A DNA stretch of 64,000 nt. Origin: Dendrocalamus latiflorus. Taxonomy: Eukaryota > Streptophyta > Magnoliopsida > Poales > Poaceae. The stretch spans positions 14,463,624 through 14,527,623 of the forward strand of contig CM029642.1 in the NCBI GenBank assembly GCA_017311315.1, written 5' to 3'. The notes beneath the pieces are model-generated. The model was not told the DNA's origin and did not search any database. It saw only the letters and a program-made list of their open reading frames with translations. Of this stretch, positions 45,214 to 55,815 are shown one piece after another. Numbering within the stretch: the stretch's first letter is position 1; every line of letters begins with the position of its first letter. The position numbers were made by a program, and so were the translations under genes.

Positions 45214-46237
45214 GGCCGGCTCGGACCGGTCTTGACTTTGGCTTATCACTTGTTGTAAGACGTAATATTTTTGTTATTTACTTGAGCTGAAATATTGTGA
45301 ATAAGTGATAGAATGTATTTCCGGCATGGTTTCGAAAAGACAAAATATTGATGATATCCTTATACCTGAAATACTGTAAAAAATATTTTGGACAATAACA
45401 ATGACATATAGCCCTTCTCATTGTGGTTTGTAAGGCATAGCTTTTGGCTTTTTTATACTATAACAGCTGAAATTACACTACAGTGACTACTAGTTTTTTC
45501 TGAGCAACTAAATTTAAAAAAATAAAAAAATATCATTACGGACAGTACAAAAGAGAAAACAAAAAAGCAAAAAAAAAGATATTAGAAGACAAAAGTCAAA
45601 AGCTAAAAATATTTAGAACAGGACCATAATGTCAAGAAACAATAGAATGAATTTCAGTCCAAATCTCTGAAACAAGCACGGGGATATACGTTCCCTTTTC
45701 TTAGCATGATGGAGATATTTACTACCCACATTTATCAAAAGAGAACAAGTCGCTGCTGAGATATTCCAGTAAAGTGACTTGGCTTGGCTTCATTTACCTA
45801 ACACCAAGGAACATCTTCAAAGCACATGGGAACAGTTGCAATGAAACGACCTCATAGCCGGCTCAATTCATATTAGTTTCTATTTATGGTTTTTGTTTAA
45901 AAAAACCAAGGAAGGCTTCACTATTCGTGCATGCCCGAGGTTGACTAAGAAAGTCTACCATCTGATATTTAGGCGATCAGTTTGATGATGGCTTATGATT
46001 TTTTTATTGTACCTGACTTATTTTTCACTGTAACTAATGATGACTTATTTAACATAATTAAATTTAAAAATAAAAAAATAGGTTAGACCATTACGGATTA
46101 TGCGAAGGAATACGGAAAAAAAGAAAAGGCAAAAAATCCTAAAAACAAAAATCTGAAAAAGACGAAATTAAGAAATAATGAATTAAAAGTCAGAAGTGAG
46201 AAACTAAAACTGAAATGAGCGGTATGTGTTGCACAAC
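45214..46237. other. Gene-free AT-rich interval (right arm)
   Basis: Mirror of 11009-12033. No gene or RNA recognised. Confidence 0.4.
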
Positions 46238-46577
46238 CAAACGAATCTTATCCATCCACGGTTGGTCTATATTTATACATGTATTCGAAATTATTCTCAT
46301 AAAAAGAGAGAGGAAGAAATCTTGTTATATATGCTTGTCGAGCGAACATCATGAATGCTCGATTTCATTGAAATCAGTTTGTTCAAATCCAACAGGATGC
46401 TTTTCGTTAGAAGAGCTAAATCTCTTGTTTACTTGGGCCCAATTGTAAATAGCCAAACCTAGAAGGACGAGGCATTATTAAGGCCAAGGGTGTGAATTTA
46501 ACTAAGAGAAGGGGGAGTGCAAATACGCAAGCCCGGTATTTCGGGGAAACACAGGTTTTGTCCCATAAAAGTCTAAG
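46238..46577. repeat. Diverged direct repeat module, copy 1 (right)
   Basis: Mirror of 10215-11008 without the 451 bp Helitron; it shows the empty site 'gtgtgaatttaactaag'. Confidence 0.6.
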
Positions 46578-46599
46578 ATCGAGTTCTTTTTAGATTATA

Positions 46600-48500
46600 G
46601 TAGCTGAATGTCCGTGCGTTGCTACGGATTTTTAAAATTTATCATACTACATGTTTTAATCTAGCTGAATGTCCGTGCATTGCTATGGATTTTTAAAATT
46701 TATCATACTACATGTTTTAAAACTCACGGGTGGTAAAAAAATTTTAGAATATGCATACAAATATGTTCTAAAAGTTTTTAAATCCGTCAAGTAAGTTAGA
46801 AGCCGTTGATCACACCTCATGGTCATATGTCGAAAGACATCGACCACATCTCGTGGTCGTAGGTCGGAAGCCCTCGAGCACACCTCGTCGTTGTAAGTCG
46901 GAAGCCGTCGACCATCGACCATCGCTGGTGGTTGTAAGTTGGCAGCGATCGACGATCGATCGTGGTCCTAAATTGGGAGCCTTGACAATGGCTCATGGTC
47001 ATACATTGAAAGCTGACGACCATCGTTCATGGTCATAAGTCGGAAACCATCGATGATACCTCATGGTTGTAAGTCGGATCACATCGACCAGCGCTTATGG
47101 TCGTAAGTTGGAAGACATCAACCACACCTCGTGGTCGTAAGTCGAAACATAACGACCAGTGCTCATGGTCATAATTAGAAACCGTCGATTACACCTCGTG
47201 ATCGTAAGTTAGAAGCCATCGACCATCTCGCGTGATCATAGGCCGGGAGCGGTTGACCATCGCTGGTGGTCGTACATTGGCAGGCCTCCAGTGCGCATGT
47301 ACCCTGTTGCCCAACTGCCGGCGCCAGCCTGCTCGGCCCCGACTTCGACCACAGCCCTTCGACATCGACCACGACCCCCTTCGACCATATCCCCCTTCAA
47401 CCATGGCCCTGACTTCGACCACGGCCTCGACTTCGACCACGGCTTGGACCTCGACCACGGCCCTTCGACTTCAACCACCACCCATTCGACCACGGCTTTG
47501 ACTTCGACCACGGATCTTTAACTTCGACCACTGCCTTCTTCAACAACGACTTCGACCACGGCCCCTCGATTTCAGCCATGGCCCCTCGACCACGGCCCCA
47601 TTTGACCACGACACTGACTTCAACAACCAGCTTGGGAGACCAAAATCGGCAGACAATGCGACGGGATCCGAGCGAAGAGCAGGAGGAGGTAGAGAGGCTC
47701 ACCGGGCGAGCAACCGCTGAGCAGCGGCGGTGGGGGGGGGAGAGCCACGTGGGCGGGCGTAGTAAGAGGAAACCACCGCCGCCATCGCCGAGTGCCCTTC
47801 TCTCTAATCCACCGGCCGCTGTCGCTGAGCACCATTCTCTCCGATCCACTGGCCTCTGTCACCGAGCGCCATTCTCTCCGATCCACCGGTCGCTGTCGCT
47901 GAGCGTCGTGCCACTGGTTGGAGGTGCGATGGGAAATGGAATTGGTGGCAGCGCCCTGGGGAAAATTGGGGGACTACGGCCAGACGCTGTCGAGCGGGGA
48001 AGGAATTGGTAGTGGCGCTGAAGAGGAGGAGGAGGCGCGGCACGACAGTTCGGGGGAGAAGGAGGCGGCGGTTGCAGGAGGTAGAGGTGGGGAGGCGGCG
48101 ATGGGCAGATGGGGAGAGGAGGCAGCGGGCAACTACGTTAGGGAGGCGGTGACGGGGGGATGCGCCGCTGCTAGGGAAGTTGGAGGACCGCGACCAGACG
48201 CTGCCGTACGGAGAATGAATTGGTGGTGGCACTGAGAAGAAGGAGGCGCGGCACGAGGGTTCGAGGGAGAGAAGGAGGCGATAGTTGCAGGAGGTGGAGT
48301 GGTTGCGAGAGGCGAAGGATGCCGGGGGGGGGGGGAGAAGAGGAGCGCAGCTCATGCGTCGGCCCGACCTTTTCTACGAGGAGTGGAAGTGGAAGAACCA
48401 CCTACATGCGGATCTGAACGGCTGATCTTTGATCGGACGACTGAGAAGAGAGGAGGGAGAACAGAGCGACAACCACCAACTCACATTTTATAATAGTAAA
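46600..48500 (-). mobile_element. Helitron 1, short form (right arm)
   Basis: Minus-strand copy of 6565-10194, 1901 bp instead of 3630. The 5' end is at 48500 (TTTACTATTATAAAATGTGA on the minus strand) and the doubled 3' end is at 46600-46722. The outer terminal CTAG has become CTAC. The missing part is most of the TGGTCGAAG array together with the UFC1 fragment. Confidence 0.8.
47340..47640 (-). repeat. TGGTCGAAG-type array, short form (right)
   Basis: About 0.3 kb of the same modules (CTTCGACCACGGCC on the plus strand), against about 2 kb in the left arm. Its two ends match the two ends of the left array. Confidence 0.9.
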
Positions 48501-49226
48501 TATTTTATGATGTATGTTTTATAGTTTTCCTTAAACAAATAAACAAAACAGCTTCTTCACCGTCGTTTTGAAGCGGTTTATTGATACAGTCTTTTTGAAT
48601 CAATTTATCGATATTCAGTTCGTTCACACAAACACTCATGATAAAATTAAAAACCATAAGTCACAGCTACAGGTGTCTGAAAATAACCCACCCAAATCAT
48701 TGTTGGAAGTCTGAAAATAAACGAAACTTGCTTATTTTTAAAACAAGTGGGCTATTGTTGGAAGTTGTTTTGAAAACAACAAGTTTAGTCCTACATGGAA
48801 AGTCTATGAAGAAGCTTAATCAACTTAAATAGCTACTTTCCATATGGGCTTTGAGCGTACGCTGACAGGCAGTTGTTTTCAGAAGGGTGCATTCGAAGAG
48901 TCGTGTCTCTTCAATTCGTATCCTTTCAAACTCTATATAATGAGAAGCCGTTCAGCATTCGCAATCCTCAACTCTGATTCTGTCCATGACGATTTTTCAC
49001 TTCGCTTCAGTGCAAACTTCGTCCAGGCTTGTCTTATCCTACTAGCTTATTTGCAGTAGACCTTTGAAGCGTGCAGACATGGTGCAAATAATCGCTTTAG
49101 GAAAGCGCTTCTGGCGTGATTCAAGTATCCTTCTCCACAAACATATATACTCAGCCAAACTAGACAAATAAGTAAACGAAGGACCGAAAAAAAAAGAAGA
49201 AAAGAAAGAAAGAATAACAGAGAGAG
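48501..49226 (+). promoter_or_regulatory. Promoter and leader of the intact NLR-like gene
   Basis: A good TATA box CTCTATATAATGAG (TATATAA at 48934-48940) lies 0.29 kb upstream of the start codon. With usual spacing, transcription would start near 48965-48975. The presumed leader is unspliced as far as can be seen and ends in a purine-rich tract (GAAAAGAAAGAAAG) followed by AGAGAGATGG at the start codon. A second TATA-like ATATATAC occurs at about 49143. The Helitron 1 5' end lies 0.43 kb upstream of the main TATA box, so the Helitron could supply distal regulatory sequence. Confidence 0.55.
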
Positions 49227-52200
49227 ATGGCCGACACCGCCCAGAGCACCGTCGACTCGCTTCTGGGCCGCCTCTCGTCGGTGCTCCTCGAGGAGGCGCA
49301 GCTGCTGCGCGGCGTCCGGGCCGACGTGCGGTTCATCAAGGACGAGATGGAGATCATGCACGGCTTCCTCCTGGACCTGGCCAACGTCGAGAACCCCAGC
49401 AACCAGGTCCAGGCGTGGACGAGGCAGGTCCGGTACCTCGCCACCGACTCCCAGAACTGCATCGACCGCTACGTGCAGTCCCTCAGCGCCCGCCCTCCCA
49501 CGGCGGGGGGCCTCCTCGGCTGGCTCCGGCAGGTGTCACATTTGGTGCAGACCATACCGACCCGCCACCGTATCGCGACGCAGATCCGGGAGCTCAAGTC
49601 CCGGGCGTGCGAGTTAGGCGAGAGGCGGGAGAGGTACGCCATCCAAGCGCCTTCCGGCCAGGCCCCGGACGCCAAGACACCGACCCCCGTGGTGGGAGAT
49701 GGCGCCAAGGAGGAGGAGGAAGAAGAACGGAGGCGAGCTTTAGCTGACGTTACGGGAATCTTGCAGGAAGACGCGCGGGAGGTGATCGGGCGGCTGACGG
49801 AGGAATTGAGCGATGGCGATCCGCGACATCTGCAGCTTCGAGTCATCGCCATTACAAGAACGCTATACCAGGAAACAGAACATTCAGTGGCTCGGAGAGT
49901 GTTCGACCATCCTTGCACGTCGAGCTGGTTCGACTGCAAGGCCTGGATCGAAGGCGGCGTTGAAAAAACTGCACCACGCAAGGAGATCCTTCAGCACGTG
50001 CTGCAGCAACTAGCTCGTGCGGCTGCGGACAGCAAGCAGGAGCCCGTGGCCACTGCATCAGGCGAGGAGCCGCAACTAGCTCGTGTGGCTGCGGACAGCA
50101 AGCAGGAGCCCGTGGCCACTGCATCAGGCGAGGAGCCGCAACTAGCTCGTGTGGCTGCGGACAGCAAGCAGGAGCCCGTGGCCACTGCATCGGGCGAGGA
50201 GCAGCAACTAGCTCGTGCGGCTGCGGACAGAAAGCAGGAGACCGTGGCCTCCGCATCGGGCGAGGAGAAGCAACTCGTGGAGAAGATCAAGGATCACCTT
50301 AGACGTAAAAGGATCTTGATTGTTGCTGCCAATGACCCATATGGATTAGTACGGAAAGAGATAGAATCTGCTTGTGTGCCCGCTGATGGGAGTGCTATAA
50401 TTGTCACTGCCGGGAGGTTCTGGGAACCTCCTGAATCATTCGTTCCCTACGCAAGTAAGGACTACGCATCCCCCGAATGTTTCAGTGGGAACGCCCACGA
50501 CCTGGTCGGCAGCGTGGGCGAGGACAAAACTAAACTCATACTTGCCATTCTGCGGGAATGCAGCGGGGATTTCTTTTGCACGGAGATGTTCCTTCGTGCC
50601 CTCTATGTCAATCCTAACAGGACCGAAGTTGAACTGCATAATTTGATCAGACGCCAACTGGTGGTGATCGGAGGAGCCCTCAGGTTTAGATCACCACCAC
50701 GTTGGCGTAAGGTTCAACAAATGGTAGAGTTTTGCTACAACGGCCTGCCCAGCCACCACAAGAGATGCTTGTTGTATCTGTCTATTTACCCTCGAGATTT
50801 CGAAATCAGGAGGACAAGCTTAGTCAGGCGATGGGCTGCAGAAAACCTCATCACCAAAAGAGATGAGATGAATGGAGCAGATGAATTCGAGCGCTGTTTC
50901 AACGCGCTTGTTGATTGGGGCCTTGTTCATCCTGTCAACATTGGCGCTGCAGGCAACGTGAAGAGCTGCAAGGTACATCCTCATGTTTTATCCTTCGTTG
51001 CCAAGAAGGCCAAAGATGAGAATGCTAGCAACACAGGCCTACCGCCTGAACTGGCTCACCGCCTCCCCATTCGCAGCGGGATTCAACTGCAAAAACTCTC
51101 CAAGGAGGATGCAAACGCTGCTGAACCTCCCAACACCTGCTGGAACTGGAGCATCTGCGAGCGTCTTAAAGGTTCGAAAGCCCCGTCGAATTCCACGGAA
51201 ACTCTCTTTGAATCGCTGCAAGCATCTTCTCTGTCGGGATCGGTGAAAGTGCTGGACCTAGAAGGCTGCGAAGGATTGAACAACCGCCACCTCAAGTACA
51301 TCTGCAACAACATATCTCTGCTCAGGTACCTGAGCCTAAGGAAGACGGGTGTCGAGGAGCTGCCCAAGGAAATTAACAAGCTCCGGTACTTGGAGACACT
51401 TGACATCAGGGAAACCAAGATACAGGCATTCGCTACAAAGTCCATTGTGCTCCGAAAGCTGAAGCATCTTCTCGCTGGCAGCATCAATAGTCCAAGTGAG
51501 GCGTTTTCCACCGTGTTGCAAATGCCTCGTGGAATTAGGCACATGACAGACCTGCAGATACTGTCCCGTGTTGAAGTTTCCAACACTGAGAAAGAATTGA
51601 TGGATGTTGGCGAGCTGCATCAACTGAGGAAACTGGGAGTTGTTCTCAGTGGCAAGGAAGCTTATCTCAGACATTTGTTTCAAGTAATTACGAAGCTCAA
51701 CGAATGCCTCTGCTGTTTGTCGTTGTCGGTCCCATTGGTGGCTCAAGATGAGACTCCTCCTGACTTGAACCCAGAAGCAAACGCTACATTCTCACCTCCG
51801 AGATCTCTTGTGAGCCTAAGCATCAACGGGAAGATAAGTGGGCTTCCTACTTGGATCAGCGAGCTTCGTCGCCTCTCCAAAATCACTCTACGTGGCACTT
51901 GCTTGACGGACACTACTGCTCTAAGCATCCTCGGCAGCCTTGACAATTTACACTGCCTCCGCCTCCGAGACGAGTCATATATGGAAAGCACGCTCACTTT
52001 CAACAAAGAAGAATTCCAAAGTCTCAAGTTTCTTCTTGTTGAGGGCTCTGAGATCCACAACATTCAGTTTGACGGCGGAGCGGCTCCTAAGCTCGAGAAG
52101 ATAACTTGGTCTTCCACCAAAATGCAGGAGCCTCCTTCTGGAGTCAATGCCCTTCTATATCTGAAAGAGATTGAGCTTAGTAACAACTGGGACCGGTCTC

Positions 52201-52310
52201 TTGTCAGAGGACTCATAAGTGACATTGCAACACATCCAAACCATCCTGTTGTCATACACCATCCAATCCGTGAGGCCACTGCTGCAAGCAGTACTTCCAC
52301 TCCGAAGTAG
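49227..52310 (+). CDS. CC-NLR-like protein lacking a P-loop, with 22-aa repeats
   Basis: Intact single-exon gene of 1027 residues, related to cytosolic plant immune receptors. Residues 1-140 form an Rx-type coiled coil, including the ATDSQNCIDRY helix in place of EDVID. A Glu-rich linker (about 155-180) follows. The NB-ARC start is recognisable (RHLQLRVIAI, 200-209), but VIAI runs straight into TRTLYQ where GxGGxGKTTL should be, so the Walker A motif is missing. RNBS-A is reduced to WFDCKAW (234-240). Residues 261-348 are four 22-residue repeats inside the nucleotide-binding region. A kinase-2-like RILIVAAND (362-370), GSAIIVT (388-394), an RNBS-D block CLLYLSIYPRDFEI (514-527) and VHPHV in place of MHD (583-587) follow; GLPL is degenerate. 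LRRs run from about 670 to 1010. ATP-driven switching is unlikely; a regulator, partner or decoy role is inference. The start is the first ATG in good context after the leader. Confidence 0.9.
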   Translation: MADTAQSTVDSLLGRLSSVLLEEAQLLRGVRADVRFIKDEMEIMHGFLLDLANVENPSNQVQAWTRQVRYLATDSQNCIDRYVQSLSARPPTAGGLLGWLRQVSHLVQTIPTRHRIATQIRELKSRACELGERRERYAIQAPSGQAPDAKTPTPVVGDGAKEEEEEERRRALADVTGILQEDAREVIGRLTEELSDGDPRHLQLRVIAITRTLYQETEHSVARRVFDHPCTSSWFDCKAWIEGGVEKTAPRKEILQHVLQQLARAAADSKQEPVATASGEEPQLARVAADSKQEPVATASGEEPQLARVAADSKQEPVATASGEEQQLARAAADRKQETVASASGEEKQLVEKIKDHLRRKRILIVAANDPYGLVRKEIESACVPADGSAIIVTAGRFWEPPESFVPYASKDYASPECFSGNAHDLVGSVGEDKTKLILAILRECSGDFFCTEMFLRALYVNPNRTEVELHNLIRRQLVVIGGALRFRSPPRWRKVQQMVEFCYNGLPSHHKRCLLYLSIYPRDFEIRRTSLVRRWAAENLITKRDEMNGADEFERCFNALVDWGLVHPVNIGAAGNVKSCKVHPHVLSFVAKKAKDENASNTGLPPELAHRLPIRSGIQLQKLSKEDANAAEPPNTCWNWSICERLKGSKAPSNSTETLFESLQASSLSGSVKVLDLEGCEGLNNRHLKYICNNISLLRYLSLRKTGVEELPKEINKLRYLETLDIRETKIQAFATKSIVLRKLKHLLAGSINSPSEAFSTVLQMPRGIRHMTDLQILSRVEVSNTEKELMDVGELHQLRKLGVVLSGKEAYLRHLFQVITKLNECLCCLSLSVPLVAQDETPPDLNPEANATFSPPRSLVSLSINGKISGLPTWISELRRLSKITLRGTCLTDTTALSILGSLDNLHCLRLRDESYMESTLTFNKEEFQSLKFLLVEGSEIHNIQFDGGAAPKLEKITWSSTKMQEPPSGVNALLYLKEIELSNNWDRSLVRGLISDIATHPNHPVVIHHPIREATAASSTSTPK
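50007..50270 (+). repeat. 66-bp coding tandem repeat, four units (right)
   Basis: Four in-frame units encoding residues 261-348 of the NLR-like protein, one unit fewer than at 4725-5054. The composition (Ala, Glu, Gln, Lys, Asp, Ser) is helix-compatible and acidic/basic mixed; a surface-exposed helical or disordered insert is likely. Confidence 0.97.
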
Positions 52311-52560
52311 ATATCTTAAGTATTTGTGTTGTGCCTGTCTGTCGTTGTCCATTCTCTTCATGGTTACATTGACGTATGTGTGTGTGTTGTATCCGACTGA
52401 ATACTCTATGTGTTGTATTATTGTGCTCTGTGCTGTATGTGTTGTATTATTGTGCTCTGTGCTGTATATATGGTCTGATTGAGTGGTGTGCAACATGGTA
52501 TTGATCAATAAAAAAGTCACATAACATGCTATCACAATCACTAGTTACGTACTCCGTCCC
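52311..52560 (+). other. 3' UTR region of the intact NLR-like gene
   Basis: Contains two tandem 29-base units (about 52405-52465) and an AATAAA at 52507-52512, about 0.2 kb after the stop, a plausible polyadenylation signal. The following 140 bp (52561-52699) is AT-rich with no gene. Confidence 0.55.
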
Positions 52561-52699
52561 GTTCCTTAGTCCTCGTTTTTGGGAAGCGTCATCTCACAAT
52601 ATAAATTTATTATAGAGACCAAATATATATTTATTATAATAATTCCACCATATAGTTTTACTTTAATGTTGAAAATAAGTAGGTAGTTATAGTATACCT

Positions 52700-53029
52700 T
52701 TTTTGAAACTTCTATAAAATTATTAACTTGCTACAGCATCATTAAACTTCATGAAACTTCAAACATATTCGAAACTTCTTGAGAATTGCTCAAACTTACT
52801 CGAAACCCACTGAAGTGTCTTAAAACTTCTTGAAACTTGCTCAAGCATAGTCCAAACTTGCTCAAACTTACTCAAAGCCTGCTGAAACAACTTAAAACTT
52901 CCTAAAACATTTGTGAGACCTTGAAACATGAAGTTTGCTTAAACTTGTTAAAACTTTCTAAAAGGTCAGGCTATTTTCATTTGGGCTTCATGTTTCAAGC
53001 AAGTTTCGAGGAAGCTCCAAAGCTTGAAA
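52700..53029. repeat. Degenerate minisatellite, AAGTTTGAGC-type (right)
   Basis: Mirror of 1966-2290. Confidence 0.6.
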
Positions 53030-53301
53030 TCAAGTTTCAAACTTCCAAGTGTAACCATGGCCTCCACTACGTGCATAAACGTTGTAATATTTCTGCGCTT
53101 CCTCCGTGTAAAATCCATGGCAACAAATAGTTTCGTAGGTTGTGAATCGAAACAATTTGTATCTTCATCAGCCACTGCATTTTCACCTCTCTGATCATTA
53201 TGTGTGGCAACAAAAGCTTCAACCAACGCCTTCATAATGCTCTCTTGTACAGGAATCAACTCGCAAAATGTCTTTTTAGCATCTTTGTCCATATCCGAAC
53301 G
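53030..53301 (-). pseudogene. FAR1/MULE-like gene fragment (right arm)
   Basis: Mirror of 1701-1965. One base is missing in the 'gccatggattttacac' word (left: 'gccatggaattttacac'), so the FAR1-like block is frameshifted here and open on the left. Same family caveat. Confidence 0.45.
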
Positions 53302-54072
53302 CAGGGGCGGATCTACCAATATGGCATGCTATGGCAGCTGCCATAGCAACCGATTGGCGCTAATACCCCCTACCCCCATGTCTCAGGTGATTTTGTACCA
53401 CCGGCGGCGGCCATGGATGGCTCCAGAGGCTTGTTCGATGGCTGGAACGCGTGAAAGGAGGAAGAAGAAGCTGAGGCGCGCAACTAGGCTTTGATGGCCC
53501 ATGAGGAAAGAGGCCCACCCGTGACCCGTCAAAGCTTTCTAGCTCTAGGATTGGCACCCTCCTGCCTCCTTGCGCTCGGCCTTGGTGGCGGCTGGGAGTC
53601 CCTTCCGCGCGCGCGACCAGGGGAGGGACTCGGCGGTGCGGCGGCCAGTGGCCGGCGGCAGGGGCTCCTCTGGCGCTCGGGCGCTCCACCTCCACCTCCA
53701 CAGGCTCGGGCTCGGCGGCTCGGCCTCGGCGCCTCCACCTCCACGGGCTTGGGCGCTCAGCAGTCGGCGGCTCGGCCTCGGCGCCTCGGGCGGCGGCAAC
53801 GCGGCCGGCAACTCAGCGGTCAGGCGGGGGGCTGGGCGGCGCCGGCGCGATGACAGGCGGCGCCGGTGACAAAGTGGTGGAACTTTCATTTTACTATGAT
53901 TTGGTCTATATTTATGAGGTATTCTTCTATTTACTACCTTCTTGTTACAATTTAGTGATTGTGGTTTGATTTATTGTCGGTTTTGCTTGAGTTTAATAGT
54001 ACAACTGCTAGTTCACTAGTTTGTTTTCAAGGACTTCGCCATAGCAAGATTTTTAGGCTGGATCCGCCACTG
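53302..54072. mobile_element. hAT-like non-autonomous element (right arm)
   Basis: Mirror of 926-1692, with the same 8-base duplication (TCCGAACG at 53294-53301 and 54073-54080). Here the inner end reads CAGGGGCGGATCTA, closer to the other end than in the left copy. Small indels in the GC-rich interior separate the two copies. Confidence 0.85.
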
Positions 54073-54159
54073 TCCGAACGATCTACAAAGAAACCATGTG
54101 GAGAAAAATAGCACTAGAATTTGATTGGGAAAGCAATCACATCAACATGGACAGATTTA

Positions 54160-54390
54160 AATCAAAATATCATCACAATGAAACATCAATTGAAATATTT
54201 TCAACAGAAAACCAAGCCAGGCATTTCGTAGAACAAGATCCTGCCTTTTCTCTCCAGAGTCCACAAGTGAGACACTAAATTAGGAGATCCATGAAAGATT
54301 TACGCATGCAATCCAAGAGATAAGTAGAGAGAAATGGTCACACCATGCGATAATTAGCATGTCCAATGTCATGAATTTCTCCTCAGTTCA
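54160..54390 (+). repeat. Diverged dispersed repeat R, copy A (right)
   Basis: Fourth same-orientation member of repeat R to the right of the gap (with 28265, 29370 and 31225). After it, words such as 'ttttggttgctctggtccgc' and 'cttggagcatgagagtat' also resemble sequence following copy B ('ctttggttggctcattactgc', 'ccttgaatcatgggctgatg'). Confidence 0.5.
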
Positions 54391-54936
54391 TACCAATCTC
54401 GAACGTTTGTTGCGAGTTGCTCAGGGTCGGGCTCCTTGGCGTTTTGGTTGCTCTGGTCCGCCCAGCAGCATACTTGCCCTGGGCTTGGAGCATGAGAGTA
54501 TCTCTATCCGCTGTATCTATAATGTTCGTAGAAATATGGTGATGGTGCATTATAGTGGAGCTTTAAATATATAATATACTTCTTAATTTCCTCTAAAAAT
54601 ATAAAACTTCTTAATAGATGGAAATTTTGCCTTTCTATGTGAACTAAATGTTAAGTCAAATATAGTGACAGTTCAGAATGGATGGAGTTAGAGCTAATTT
54701 CGCTACAGAAACAGGTATGAGAAGAACAAGAAATGGAGATTTGACCGTGGCGAAGACACGGGTGTTCCTCCTTTGTCTGCATCAAAATTATTCGTTGGAT
54801 GCGCGATGTAAATGCGGCGTAGTATACTTCTTGTACAAATCCTAAGAAGGAAAAAACGAGATCCCTTCATTTCAAATTCAAAGTACGTGCAATTACTCTG
54901 TTCAACCTAGAAGAATAATTATAGCAATTTAGCTTA

Positions 54937-55320
54937 GGCCCTGTTTCGATCAGTTTTAGATTCTTAAAAATCAGCTATTACTTCTAGTTTTTAAAAGCTG
55001 GTTTCTAAGCAAAAACTGATGGGGTGTTTGGATCCCCTTTTTTAAAAGCTGATTTCATTTATGATTGGTGCTAATAGACTATTATACCCTTACATTTATT
55101 GCGCGTGGCCTTTAATGGAAGCGTCTGCGCGTGGTCTTTAATGAGAGTAAATGGGTATTTGTGCAAAAAAAACTGGCAAAAGCTGGGTATCAACAGCTTC
55201 TTGTTTTTTAAGAATCTAGGTATGTAGATTTTAAAAACTGTCCTAAAAACTGGCCTATTTGGATCCCACCCAGTTTCCAAAAACCAGATTCTTAAAATCT
55301 GGGTGGATCCAAACAGGCCC
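54937..55320. mobile_element. Tourist-like MITE spanning the visible arm edge
   Basis: 384 bp with imperfect terminal inverted repeats GGCCCTGTTTCGATC and GATCCAAACAGGCCC, flanked by TTA (54934-54936 and 55321-55323). Inside, a 'ggggtgtttggatcc' word at 55020 suggests a related nested or rearranged end. The left arm shows its first 50 bases at the window start. Confidence 0.8.
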
Positions 55321-55323
55321 TTA

Positions 55324-55815
55324 ATAGCAACGACTTCATACCTAATTTCATACGGTAGTTGAACCTGGTAACAATAATTGATTTCCTCCAAAATCTCATC
55401 GCTCCTGGTTACAGTCTGAATATCCTATATTCATCATCTCAATACCACTTTGCTGCTTCGGTGGAACCGGAAAAACTAAAAAGGATGTAGCTGCCAATAT
55501 ATATGTACTTGCGGAGCTACTTATGTAGAAAGGCCACACTAAATGAATTTATCTTCGAATTAATTACTGAACCGATTTAATTAGAAGGTGAGAAGGAAAG
55601 GCATGAGACGAGTGGTAACTGCATTGGTTACTTTCATGCAACAAGTGCGAGACGTGCATGGAAGTATTGGGTAGTGGTATAAACTTAAGCAACCTTACGA
55701 CTTCAACATATATGTGACGAGCCGTTAGTTAACGGATTATTATATATTTATTTAGTAAAATATCACTCTAACAAATAATAAATCTATCAAAATGTTACGG
55801 TAGAAAAATAATTAG
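55324..55815. other. Intergenic interval, nothing recognised
   Basis: AT-rich sequence between the Tourist-like MITE and the gag-only element. I see no ORF, RNA gene, transposon end or repeat in it. Confidence 0.4.

Larger units (their letters stand above)
29751..54986. repeat. Right arm of giant inverted repeat
   Basis: This is the reverse complement of 1-28117. The paired portion ends at 54986 only because the window starts there, so the true outer boundary cannot be seen. Relative to the left arm it lacks a 5.2 kb LTR-like insertion, a 451 bp Helitron and about 1.7 kb of tandem array. It has a full-length chromovirus where the left arm has a solo LTR, and carries two different MITEs. Confidence 0.97.
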
